Positions 42,441 through 50,812 of a stretch of DNA of 64,000 nucleotides are shown piece by piece (within the stretch, counting starts at the first letter, position 1; each line of letters starts with the position of its first letter). A program made the position numbers and the translations under genes. Origin of the DNA: Actinoplanes aureus. GTDB taxonomy: Bacteria > Actinomycetota > Actinomycetes > Mycobacteriales > Micromonosporaceae. The DNA is taken from NCBI RefSeq assembly GCF_015704865.1, contig NZ_JADQTO010000003.1:434001-498000 (forward strand). The letters are read 5' to 3'. The notes under the pieces were generated by a model. That model worked only from the letters and a program-made list of their open reading frames with translations. It was not told where the DNA came from and did no database searches.

Positions 42441-43874
42441 ATGACCCGTCGGATGCTCGGTCTCTACGTCGCCACGGCTGGACTCGCCGCTGCGGTGGCG
42501 GGCGTGACCTCCGGGACGCCCCTCGGCGACCTCGTGTACTTCGGTGCCTACCTGACGATCGTGGTGCTGGTCTGCTGGACCGCGACCAGGAGCAGCCGTG
42601 GCGGTGACCGGCTGCCCTGGCTGTACGTGGCGTTCGGGCAGGTCGCGTGGCTGCTGGGCGACGGCATCTATCCGATCAGCATGCTGCTGCACCGGGACGG
42701 CGACGTGGCATGGTCCGCCGTCCTGTGGACCATCGGCTACCTGTCGTACGGCGCCGCGCTGGTCGCGATGGCACGCCGTCGCGCGGGCCGATGGCTGCGG
42801 CCGGCCGTACTCGACATGCTCACCCTGGTGGTCGCCGCGTCGATCGTCATCTGGATCATCTTCGTCTCGCCCTACCTCGGCGAGCTGGCCGTCGACCCGC
42901 TCGGCGCCTACCTGTACGTGATGGGTCCCCTCGGCGACATCGCCATCCTGGCGGGCGTGATCCTGCTGGTGCTGTCCCCGGGCCGGCGGACCGGTGCCAC
43001 CCGGTTGCTGCTGCTCTCCGCGGTCCTGCGGATCGCGTCGGACCTGGGCTCCACGTTCATCCCCTCGCTGGACCTGGCGATCGCGGTCGGCACCGGCGTG
43101 ATCCTGCTGAGCAACGCACTGCTCATCGCGGCCGCCCTGCACTCCAGCAGCGACGAACTGACCGTTCCCGCCCGCCGGCGCCCCACGTTGCATCCCGCTC
43201 GCGTGTGGTTCCTCGGCGTAGGCCTGCTGACCGCCCCGGCGGTCCTGTTCGCCCGCCGCGAGTACGCCGAGTCCGAACGCATTCTGCTGTTCGCCGCCAC
43301 GGTCATCGCCGCCGCGTTCATCCTGGCCCGGTTCTCCAGCGCGCTGCGCTCGCTGGAGCGGGCCGAACGCGAGCTCGACCACCGCAGCCGGCATGATCCG
43401 CTGACCGGCCTGGCGAACCGGTCCGCGCTGCACGAGGAGCTCGAGGCGTGCCCGCTCGGCTCGACCGTGCTCTACCTCGACCTGGACGGCTTCAAGGCGG
43501 TCAACGACACCGCCGGGCACGCCGCCGGCGACACCATCCTGCGGGTCGTGGCACAGCGGTTGCGGTCCGCGGTCCGCGGTTGCGACACGGTGGCACGGCT
43601 GGGCGGGGACGAGTTCGCGGTGGTACTCACCGGCCTCGGCGAGGCCGACGGCATCCGGGTCGCCGACCGCATCCTGCAAGACGTGGCGCTGCCGGTCGAA
43701 CACGAGGGCGCCTGGTACAACGTCGGCGCGAGCATCGGCATCGCCTGCTGCGACGCCACCGGCCACGCGGCCCAGTGGCGGCCGGCAGCCCTGCTCCGAG
43801 CCGCTGACACGGCGATGTACCAGGCCAAAGGGCTCGGCCGAGGCCGCTGGGTCCTGGCCGGCGGCCCATCCTGA
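42441..43874 (+). CDS. Membrane-bound GGDEF diguanylate cyclase
   Basis: The 477-residue product has about nine or ten hydrophobic segments in its first 300 residues, forming a MASE-like membrane sensor of unclassified type. A GGDEF domain follows from SRHDPLTGLANRSALHEE, with YLDLDGFKAVNDTAGHAAGD and the intact active-site loop RLGGDEFAVV. It should make cyclic di-GMP in response to a membrane signal. No EAL domain follows, although this sensor architecture is often fused to one. The dispersed repeat (copy 2) lies just downstream. Confidence 0.9.
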   Translation: MTRRMLGLYVATAGLAAAVAGVTSGTPLGDLVYFGAYLTIVVLVCWTATRSSRGGDRLPWLYVAFGQVAWLLGDGIYPISMLLHRDGDVAWSAVLWTIGYLSYGAALVAMARRRAGRWLRPAVLDMLTLVVAASIVIWIIFVSPYLGELAVDPLGAYLYVMGPLGDIAILAGVILLVLSPGRRTGATRLLLLSAVLRIASDLGSTFIPSLDLAIAVGTGVILLSNALLIAAALHSSSDELTVPARRRPTLHPARVWFLGVGLLTAPAVLFARREYAESERILLFAATVIAAAFILARFSSALRSLERAERELDHRSRHDPLTGLANRSALHEELEACPLGSTVLYLDLDGFKAVNDTAGHAAGDTILRVVAQRLRSAVRGCDTVARLGGDEFAVVLTGLGEADGIRVADRILQDVALPVEHEGAWYNVGASIGIACCDATGHAAQWRPAALLRAADTAMYQAKGLGRGRWVLAGGPS

Positions 43875-43956
43875 CCCCGGCCCCTTCACGCGCGGCGCAC
43901 CCAGCCGCCGAGCCGACCGGCCCAGCGGCCACGCCGGCAACGGCCACACCCTGCCG

Positions 43957-44056
43957 GGTACGGGTGACCGCCCGTCCCGCCGAAGCCGCCCCGTCGCCGC
44001 TCTCCCAGCGCGAGCCGTCAGCCGCGAGCTGCCCCAGCGCGACGCCGGGAAACAGC
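43957..44056 (-). repeat. Dispersed ~100-bp intergenic repeat, copy 2
   Basis: This is the reverse-complement partner of 15457-15558. The rest of the 43875-44197 gap shows no coding sequence. Confidence 0.72.
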
Positions 44057-44197
44057 GGTCACCCTTTGCACGCGGTGGTGCTTCCAGTCCACGGTGGCGC
44101 TCTCAGCCTGCGGTGGAGTGACGGCCGAGCCGGGTGAGCCGTCGCCCACGCACGTTGTCGGCCCGGCTCCGTGCGTAGGCGACGGCTGGGCGGGGTC

Positions 44198-45664
44198 TCA
44201 GGACACCGCGACGTCGTCGAACCACACGGTGCCGGTGTTGTCGCCGCACTTCAGGTGCAGCTGCACGCCCGCGGCCCCCGCCGGGGCGACGGTCTCCACG
44301 ACGAGCTTCGTCCAGCTGGTGTTCCCGGCCGGCAGGCGGTTGGAGGTGTTCTGGCCGATCCACGTCCCGTTGATGTCGAACCAGCTCAGCGCGATCTCGG
44401 TGACACCGGTGGCGGCGGCGCCACGAGCGTACGCCTCGGCCCGCCACTGATAGCCGGCCTGGACCGGCGTGATCGGTGAGGTGACGAGTGAGGGCAGGCC
44501 GCCAGGGGTACGGGTGGTCCCCGAGAACCGGGCCGACTGGACTCCGGTACGCGCCGTCCCGGTGGTGATCACGGCAGCACCGGCCTGAGGCAGGTACTGC
44601 CGCCACGGCGAGTCGATCGCGGCGGCCTCGAAGCTCAGGTTGAGGATGCTGTTCGGCGTGGCCCCGGTCGTCCACGCGGTACCCACCACGGAAGCGCCGA
44701 TCTTCGCGGCGCCGTCGGTGCGGTAGAGGCCGTACTTGTACTGAGCGGGTTGGGTGGACACGGCCGAGTTCGGGGGGATGGCACCAGGGGAGAAGTCGTT
44801 GAGAATCCACGGTGCGACGGAACCGACGCTTGCCTCCCGGGCGGCGCGGAAGACCCGGGACAGGTAGGCGGCCTGCTCGCCCTCGGTGCCGCTCACGGTG
44901 CTGACACCGGTCTCGCCGATGATCACCAGGTCAGGGGCCACCGCGGCCTGGGCGCGGCGGATCTCGGCGAGGGACCGCTCCGAGGATCCGTAGAAGTGGA
45001 AGTCGTAGTAGTCCAGCGGCGTACCGGTCAGCTGGGACTTGAGGCCGGCCATGCCGGTGGCGCCGCTGCCGCCGTCGACGGACAGGGTGAGCGGCATGGC
45101 CGGAGCGATGCCGCGGATCGCGGGGATCACCTGACGGACCCAGGTCACCGCGACGGCGTCGTTCGGCTGGAACTCGTTCTTCACCTCGACGGCGATCACC
45201 CGCGGGTCGTTCGCGTACGGCGCGAGCAGGGCCTGGGCCCAGGCAATGCTGTTGGCCACGTCGGGATAGTTGGACCACCAGTCGAACAGCGTCAGCTTGA
45301 CGCTCAGGCCGCGAGCCCCGGCGATGCCGATGAACTGGCTGAGCTTCTGGGTGTACTCGGCGGTCGGCGCCGGATAGCCGAAGGTCTGCGGGAAGACGAT
45401 GACCCGGACGTTGTCCGCGCCGAGCGCGGCGGCCCTGGTCAGGTCGGCGTCGATGCGAGCCGGGTCGAAGTTCGTCCACATCGCCGTCCAGCCCGCGTTC
45501 GACGGGTAGTAGTTGATCGTCTTCGCGGTTCGGACCGCGGTCATCCGGCTCGCCAGGGTGGGCGCGGCGGCGGTGGTCGCGGCATGGGCGAGGGGAACCG
45601 GCAGCACCATGCTCAGCAGCACGGAGCCGGCCAGAACGGCGGCGCGGAAACGGATTGTGAGCAT
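44198..45664 (-). CDS. Secreted GH5-like glycoside hydrolase with C-terminal beta-sandwich module
   Basis: The ATG at 45664 gives 488 residues. A signal peptide (about 1-28) leads to a TIM barrel: NVRVIVFPQTFGYP, the acid/base Glu in VIAVEVKNEFQPND (NE pair) and the nucleophile Glu in LVIIGETGVST (GE). This NE...GE pattern is that of clan GH-A, family 5-like enzymes. After about residue 340 comes a CBM-like beta-sandwich (ILNLSFEAAA... WFDDVAVS). The substrate is unclear; a beta-mannan or beta-glucan is likely. It may bind sugar through the last domain. Confidence 0.85.
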   Translation of the reverse strand: MLTIRFRAAVLAGSVLLSMVLPVPLAHAATTAAAPTLASRMTAVRTAKTINYYPSNAGWTAMWTNFDPARIDADLTRAAALGADNVRVIVFPQTFGYPAPTAEYTQKLSQFIGIAGARGLSVKLTLFDWWSNYPDVANSIAWAQALLAPYANDPRVIAVEVKNEFQPNDAVAVTWVRQVIPAIRGIAPAMPLTLSVDGGSGATGMAGLKSQLTGTPLDYYDFHFYGSSERSLAEIRRAQAAVAPDLVIIGETGVSTVSGTEGEQAAYLSRVFRAAREASVGSVAPWILNDFSPGAIPPNSAVSTQPAQYKYGLYRTDGAAKIGASVVGTAWTTGATPNSILNLSFEAAAIDSPWRQYLPQAGAAVITTGTARTGVQSARFSGTTRTPGGLPSLVTSPITPVQAGYQWRAEAYARGAAATGVTEIALSWFDINGTWIGQNTSNRLPAGNTSWTKLVVETVAPAGAAGVQLHLKCGDNTGTVWFDDVAVS

Positions 45665-45987
45665 GGGGGGACCGGGCTTTCTACAGAAGTGCGTCCGGAG
45701 TCGCCGCAATAACGGCCCGTTCCGGTAAGAAGCGACGTTCGGCGGGCGCGGGGGGACACCTAGGCGGATCGTCGTTGATGTGCCGTCTCGATGCCGGCTG
45801 ACGCGGCGAGGTATCTATTGACGACAGTAAGTGCGGTGGGTGGGGTCGGCAATGACTACCGTGTGCCAGGCTGGCGGCCCCGACGGGCCTGGCGGCGTGC
45901 TGTTTCCGGGCTCGGGTCGTACCGGAACGATCACCGCGGCCGTACGCTCAGGCGGTCACCGTCCGCACTCGCCGATGTGGAGTTCCG
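45665..45987. other. Divergent promoter region, no gene seen
   Basis: The gap separates the GH5-like gene (reverse) and the cyclase operon (forward). No convincing small reading frame, hairpin or operator palindrome was found in it. It must contain both promoters. Confidence 0.6.
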
Positions 45988-46761
45988 ATGAGCGTTCTTC
46001 AGGCCCTGCTGTCCGGAGTGAGCGGCGGCACCATCGAGGTCGTCGATCTCACCGCACCGCTGTCCGCGTCCACGCCGATCCTTCAGCTGCCGCCGCCGTT
46101 CGCCAACACGATCCCGTTCCGCCTCGAGGAGATCAGCCGGTACGACGACCGCGGCCCGGCCTGGTACTGGAACGACATCCACACCGGCGAGCACACCGGC
46201 ACCCACTTCGACGCGCCGGTGCACTGGGTGACCGGCCGCGACGGCGACGACGTCTCGCAGGTCCCGCCCCAGAGGCTGATCGCACCGGCCGTCGTCATCG
46301 ACGTCGCCGACCAGGCCGCCGCCGACCCGGACTTCCTGCTCGACGTCGAGCACGTCCGCGAGTGGGAGGCGGCCCACGGACCGCTGCCCGACGGCGGCTG
46401 GCTGCTGCTGCGGACCGGCTGGGACGCCCGCTCCGGAGACCAGGAGGCGTTCCTCAACGCGAACGACACCGGCCCGCACACGCCCGGTGTCTCACCCGAG
46501 GCCGCGAAATGGCTGGCCACCGAGAGCCCGGTGATCGGCATCGGGGTGGAGACGGTCGGCACCGACGCGGGCGCGGCGCACTCGTTCGACCCGCCGTTCC
46601 CGTGCCACTCGTACCTGCTCGGCGCCGGCAAGTTCGGCCTGACCCAGCTGCGCAACCTGGACCGGCTGCCGCCGACCGGCGCCGTCGTGATCGCCCCGCC
46701 GCTGCCGATCGTCGGCGGATCCGGCAGCCCGGTACGCGTACTGGCCCTCGTCGAACGATGA
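45988..46761 (+). CDS. Cyclase family protein (kynurenine-formamidase-like metal hydrolase)
   Basis: A GGAG site lies six bases before the ATG; 257 residues. The metal-binding motif HTGTHFDAPVHW of the cyclase/KynB/isatin-hydrolase fold is intact, and later segments (TGWDAR, GIGVETVGTDAG, PFPCHSYLLGAGKFGLTQLR) fit the same family. These enzymes hydrolyse amides, cyclic amides or lactones using manganese or zinc. Its stop overlaps the ThDP-enzyme start (46758-46761), so the two act in one pathway. The substrate is unknown. Confidence 0.9.
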   Translation: MSVLQALLSGVSGGTIEVVDLTAPLSASTPILQLPPPFANTIPFRLEEISRYDDRGPAWYWNDIHTGEHTGTHFDAPVHWVTGRDGDDVSQVPPQRLIAPAVVIDVADQAAADPDFLLDVEHVREWEAAHGPLPDGGWLLLRTGWDARSGDQEAFLNANDTGPHTPGVSPEAAKWLATESPVIGIGVETVGTDAGAAHSFDPPFPCHSYLLGAGKFGLTQLRNLDRLPPTGAVVIAPPLPIVGGSGSPVRVLALVER

Positions 46762-48389
46762 GAGTCGCCGATCTGGTCGGGTCGACGCTCGCCGACCTCG
46801 GCGCCGATCACGTGTTCGGCGTCGTCGGCAGCGGCAACTTCCACGTCACCAACGCGCTCGTCGCCGGCGGGGCACGGTTCGTCGCCACCCGTCACGAGGC
46901 CGGCGCGGCGACGGCCGCGGACGCGTACGCCCGGGTCAGCGGCCGGGCCGGCGTGGTCACGGTGCACCAGGGCTGCGGTCTGACCAACGCGATGACCGGG
47001 ATCGCGGAGGCGGCGAAAAGCCGTACCCCGCTCCTCGTTCTCGCCGCCGAGCCGGCGGCTTCGGCGGTGCGCTCCAACTTCCGGGTCGATCAGGACGCCC
47101 TGGCCCGGGCGGTGGGCGCGGTCAGCGACCGGGTGCACGGCCCGGCCACCGCGGTCGCCGACACCGTACGGGCGTGGCGGATCGCGGTGGGGGAGCGGCG
47201 TACGGTCGTGCTGAACCTTCCGCTGGACGTGCAGGCCGCGACCGGGGAGCCGGCTGCGGTTCCGCCGGCTCCGCTCGTGCGGCTGCCGCGCGCCTCGGAT
47301 CAGGCGACCGCCGCTGTGGCGGATCTGCTCGCCGGGGCCGCACGACCGGTTTTCATCGCCGGGCGCGGCGCGCTCGGCGCGCGCGCCGAGCTGGAGGAGC
47401 TCGCGGCTGCCTGCGGCGCGCTGCTGGCCACCTCGGCCGCGGCGAAGGGCCTGTTCGCCGGGAACGCGTGGAACCTGGACGTGTCCGGCGGCTTCGCCAC
47501 CCCGCTCGCCGCCGAACTGATCGCCGCCGCGGACGTCGTGGTGGCCTGGGGCGCCTCGCTGAACATGTGGACCAGCCGGCACGGCACCGTGATCGGCGCG
47601 GACACCACGGTCGTCCAGGTCGACCTCGACCCGGCCGCGATCGGTGGCCACCACCGCGTCGACCTCGGCGTGGCCGGCGACGTCTCGTCGAGTGCCCGCG
47701 CGGTCCGCGAGGCGCTGACGCGCCACAACCCCGGATATCGGACCGATTCGGTACGGCTACGGCTGGGCACGGACGGTCGGTGGCGGGACGTGGCGTACCC
47801 GGACGACGGCGACCCCACCCACATCGACCCGCGCACCGTGACCATCGCACTCGACGACCTGCTCCCAGCCGAACGGGTGGTAGCCGTCGACTCGGGCAAC
47901 TTCATGGGCTATCCGTCGATGTTCCTGTCCGTTCCAGATCATCATGGGTTCTGCTTCACCCAGGCGTTCCAGTCGATCGGGCTCGGGCTGGCCAGCGCGC
48001 TCGGCGCGGCCCTGGCCCGCCCGGACCGGCTGCCGGTGGCGGCGTGCGGCGACGGCGGCTTCCTGATGGGCATCGCCGAGCTGGACACCATCCGGCGGCT
48101 CGGCCTCGGCATGCTGATCGTGGTCTACAACGACGAGGCGTACGGGGCTGAGGTGCACCACTTCGGTCCGGGCGGGCATCCGCTGTCCACAGTGATGTTC
48201 CCGGAGACGGATCTCGCCGCGATCGGGCGCGGGCACGGCTGCGCGGCGGCTACCGTACGGGCGCCGGCCGACCTGGCGGCGGTCAAGGAGTGGCTGGCCG
48301 GCCCGCGCGACGTGCCGATGGTCGTCGACGTGAAGGTGGCCGCCGGCCGCCCGTCGTGGTGGCTGGACGAAGCCTTCCGCGGTCACTGA
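46758..48389 (+). CDS. Thiamine-diphosphate enzyme (acetolactate synthase/decarboxylase-like)
   Basis: The 543-residue product has all three ThDP-enzyme domains. The catalytic Glu is in ATRHEAGAATAADAYARV; the ThDP/Mg motif is CGDGGFLMGIAEL to LIVVYNDEAYG (GDG-X~26-ND). A middle domain (about 180-320) corresponds to the FAD/ADP region but may not bind FAD. It probably decarboxylates or ligates a 2-oxoacid made from the cyclase product. It ends against the convergent PucR gene with a 7-bp overlap. Substrate unknown. Confidence 0.9.
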   Translation: MRVADLVGSTLADLGADHVFGVVGSGNFHVTNALVAGGARFVATRHEAGAATAADAYARVSGRAGVVTVHQGCGLTNAMTGIAEAAKSRTPLLVLAAEPAASAVRSNFRVDQDALARAVGAVSDRVHGPATAVADTVRAWRIAVGERRTVVLNLPLDVQAATGEPAAVPPAPLVRLPRASDQATAAVADLLAGAARPVFIAGRGALGARAELEELAAACGALLATSAAAKGLFAGNAWNLDVSGGFATPLAAELIAAADVVVAWGASLNMWTSRHGTVIGADTTVVQVDLDPAAIGGHHRVDLGVAGDVSSSARAVREALTRHNPGYRTDSVRLRLGTDGRWRDVAYPDDGDPTHIDPRTVTIALDDLLPAERVVAVDSGNFMGYPSMFLSVPDHHGFCFTQAFQSIGLGLASALGAALARPDRLPVAACGDGGFLMGIAELDTIRRLGLGMLIVVYNDEAYGAEVHHFGPGGHPLSTVMFPETDLAAIGRGHGCAAATVRAPADLAAVKEWLAGPRDVPMVVDVKVAAGRPSWWLDEAFRGH

Positions 48390-49609
48390 GGCGGGTTGCG
48401 GTGCAGGCGGCGCAGTGCCAGCGCGACTTGCAGGCGCAGCCGGCCCTGCGGTTCCCGGATGTCCCAGTCCAGCAACCGGCGGGTGTGCGTCAGTCGCTCC
48501 TGCAGCGTGGAGTGGTGCAGCCGTAGTGCGGTCGCGGCGGCCCGCAGGCTGACCGCCTCGGCGACGGCGTCCAGCGTGGCGAGGGCCCACGGTGCCGAGG
48601 CCGCGGCCCGGTCGAGTGCGCGCACGTCCGGGACCGGCTCGGTGCCGGGTCCCGCCGCGTCGGCCAGCAGGATCAGGCCGCCGAGCCGGTCGGCGTGCAC
48701 GACCCGCGGGCCGGGGTCCTGCTCGGTGCCCTCGGCGGTGAAACGCAGGGCCGTGCGGGCGGCGGCGTAGGAGGCGGGCAGGGCGGCGACGGGACCGGCC
48801 GGTCCGATTCCGGCGCGTTGCCGCGGATCGGCGTGCCGGCCGTCAGCACCTGGCAACACGACCCCGTGCCGCTCGTCGTTGGCCGGCAACACGACCCCGT
48901 GCCGGCCGTCGTTGGCCGGCAGCGCGGCCCCGTGCCGGCCGTCGTTGGCCGGCAGCGCGGCCCCGTGCCGGCCGTCGTTGGCCGGCAGCGCGGCCCCGAT
49001 CCAGGCCGGGCCCGTTGACGGGCCGGGCGAGCCGGCCCCGACGGACGGGTCACCGTCGGCAGAGCCGGGGAGCAGGAGGGCGGCTCCGTCGGCGAGCGCG
49101 ATCGCCCGTACCGGATCGGTGGGTTCAAGGCCGAGCCGGGCCGCGGCCGCAAGGCGCTGCGCTTCGGGCGCCGTGCCGTCGAGCGTCAGCTCGACCGATG
49201 CCGGATCGGTCGGCGGCGCCAGCCGGCGGGTGCGTTCCAGGACCGCGCGGGCGGCGCCGGACGCCCGTTCCAGGATCATCGCCTCGACCGGACCGGGCGG
49301 TCCGGGACGTTCCAGCCAGAGGACCGCCCCGTCCGCGACCGCCGCGGACATCCACGACGGATCCGGCGGCCTGGCCGTCGCGTCGGTGCCGTCGGGCTGG
49401 ACCCGCAGCTGGATCCGCCGCCCGTCGTCGGCCAGCCGCGCCGGGCACCCGGCGAGCACGGCGGCGCCCCGGACGATCGCCTGCAATCCGGCGCGCCCCT
49501 CGGTGAGCCGGTCGAAGTACGCGATGACCCGCAGCGCCGCCCCGGCATCGGGGTCGAGCGCGGCGAGCCGGACAGCGAGGTCCTTCACCGGATCATCGTC
49601 CCTCGTCAC
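48383..49609 (-). CDS. PucR/CdaR-type transcriptional regulator with a tandem-repeat insert
   Basis: The GTG-started product is 408 residues. The C-terminal PucR helix-turn-helix is clear (SLRAAATALRLHHSTLQERL, then RLRLQVALALRRLH), as is a GGDEF-like/CdaR middle (ARTALRFTAEG). Between about residues 205 and 260 lies an insert of five 11-residue repeats (GAALPANDGRH type), encoded by a 33-bp minisatellite. The regulator probably controls the adjacent cyclase/ThDP-enzyme operon, as PucR proteins usually lie next to catabolic genes. The insert may vary in copy number between strains. Confidence 0.86.
   Translation of the reverse strand: MTRDDDPVKDLAVRLAALDPDAGAALRVIAYFDRLTEGRAGLQAIVRGAAVLAGCPARLADDGRRIQLRVQPDGTDATARPPDPSWMSAAVADGAVLWLERPGPPGPVEAMILERASGAARAVLERTRRLAPPTDPASVELTLDGTAPEAQRLAAAARLGLEPTDPVRAIALADGAALLLPGSADGDPSVGAGSPGPSTGPAWIGAALPANDGRHGAALPANDGRHGAALPANDGRHGVVLPANDERHGVVLPGADGRHADPRQRAGIGPAGPVAALPASYAAARTALRFTAEGTEQDPGPRVVHADRLGGLILLADAAGPGTEPVPDVRALDRAAASAPWALATLDAVAEAVSLRAAATALRLHHSTLQERLTHTRRLLDWDIREPQGRLRLQVALALRRLHRNPPQ
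48833..48997. repeat. Five-copy 33-bp minisatellite within the PucR gene
   Basis: Units start at 48833, 48866, 48899, 48932 and 48965. The last three are identical and the first two are diverged. The period of 33 preserves the frame. It is not a CRISPR array, because there are no spacers. Confidence 0.9.
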
Positions 49610-49637
49610 CCGGCCGTCCGCTATGCGCCGCCGGCGG

Positions 49638-50606
49638 CTAGGCGCCGAGGAGGCGGCGCAGCCAGCGTACGCGGGCCGCCCGGGCCTCCTGTGAGACGGC
49701 GGCCTGGGGTGCCAGCCCGTCGAACCCGTGGAACCCGCCGGCCCAGACGTGCAGCTCGGCCTGGCCGCCGGCCTGCCAGATCCGGCTGGCGTAGGTCACG
49801 TCCTCGTCGCGGAACGTCTCCGCCGAGCCGACGTCGATGAACGCCGGCGGCAGGCCGGACAGGTCGGTGGCACGGGCCGGAGCCGCGTACGGTGACACGT
49901 CCGGCCCGCCCCGGTCCGCGCCGAGCAGGGCGGTCCAGCCGGTCTCGTTCGAGGTTCGGTCCCACACGCCGCGCCCGGCCATCTGTACCGCCGACGGGGT
50001 GTCGTTCCGGTCGTCGATCATCGGGCAGAGCAGCATCTGCCCGGCCAGCGCGGGCCCACCGCGGTCCCGGGCGAGCAACGCCAGCGCCGCGGTCAGTCCG
50101 CCGCCCGCGCTCCCGCCCGCCACGATCAGGCGCTGCGGGTCGATGCCGAGTTCCGCGGCGTGCTCGGCCGTCCACACCAGACCCGCGTAACAGTCCTCGA
50201 CCGGAGCCGGGTGCGGATGTTCCGGTGCCAGCCGGTACTCGACGGAGACGATCACCGCCGGCACTTCGGTGGCCCAGTCCTGCGGGCCGTCGACGCCGCT
50301 GCGGTTGTTGCCGAGGATCATGCCGCCGCCGTGGGTGTGGTAGATCCCCGGCAGGGCGGTCCGCGCGCCGGCCGGCGTCAGAACGAGCAACTCGATGTCC
50401 GGCGCACCGGCCGGCCCGGGCACCATGCGCCGGGCGACGGTGAACGCGCCACCACGCGAGAGATCCTCGTCGGTCGGGTCACCGAGCAGCGCGCCGTCGC
50501 GCATGGGCTGGATCATCTCGGCGGTCAACGAGGGCGGCAGGCGCTCACCGATCACATCGAGCGCGGCGGCCAGCTCGGGGTCGAAGGGCGGCGGGATGGT
50601 CGTCAC
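49638..50606 (-). CDS. Alpha/beta hydrolase, HSL-family esterase
   Basis: A GGAGG site precedes the GTG start; 322 residues. The oxyanion-hole motif HTHGGGMILGN and the nucleophile elbow VAGGSAGGGL define the hormone-sensitive-lipase group. The Asp is in IDVGSAETF and the His in AGGFHGFDGL. It should hydrolyse short acyl esters and acts in the cytoplasm. It is separated from the PucR gene by 28 bp; a joint pathway is possible. Confidence 0.92.
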   Translation of the reverse strand: MTTIPPPFDPELAAALDVIGERLPPSLTAEMIQPMRDGALLGDPTDEDLSRGGAFTVARRMVPGPAGAPDIELLVLTPAGARTALPGIYHTHGGGMILGNNRSGVDGPQDWATEVPAVIVSVEYRLAPEHPHPAPVEDCYAGLVWTAEHAAELGIDPQRLIVAGGSAGGGLTAALALLARDRGGPALAGQMLLCPMIDDRNDTPSAVQMAGRGVWDRTSNETGWTALLGADRGGPDVSPYAAPARATDLSGLPPAFIDVGSAETFRDEDVTYASRIWQAGGQAELHVWAGGFHGFDGLAPQAAVSQEARAARVRWLRRLLGA

Positions 50607-50734
50607 GAATGGGCCTCCGGGAGATCGACGTTGTCACTCATTTTCGTGGGCCCGTCGCGGGAGGCGGTCCGCCAGGCGGCGGGAACACCCCGCCATCCGG
50701 CGGGGGCAGCTGTGAGCCAGGTCATGGTTGAGGT

Positions 50735-50747
50735 TGACCTTGGGTCA
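50735..50747. promoter_or_regulatory. TGACC-TTG-GGTCA dyad upstream of the serine hydrolase gene
   Basis: Perfect 5-bp arms sit about 65 bp before the gene start. MerR proteins bind short dyads inside long promoter spacers, and a MerR gene follows this gene, so it is a candidate operator. Confidence 0.4.
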
Positions 50748-50812
50748 GGGCCGAAGCTCGTCGCAGCGGCACGACGCCGGCCGGACAGCACAGACCTCAA
50801 GGAGCAACCGCC

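Noticed and set aside
48833-48997. CRISPR array
   Set aside because: The repeat units are directly adjacent with no spacers and stay in frame within the PucR gene.
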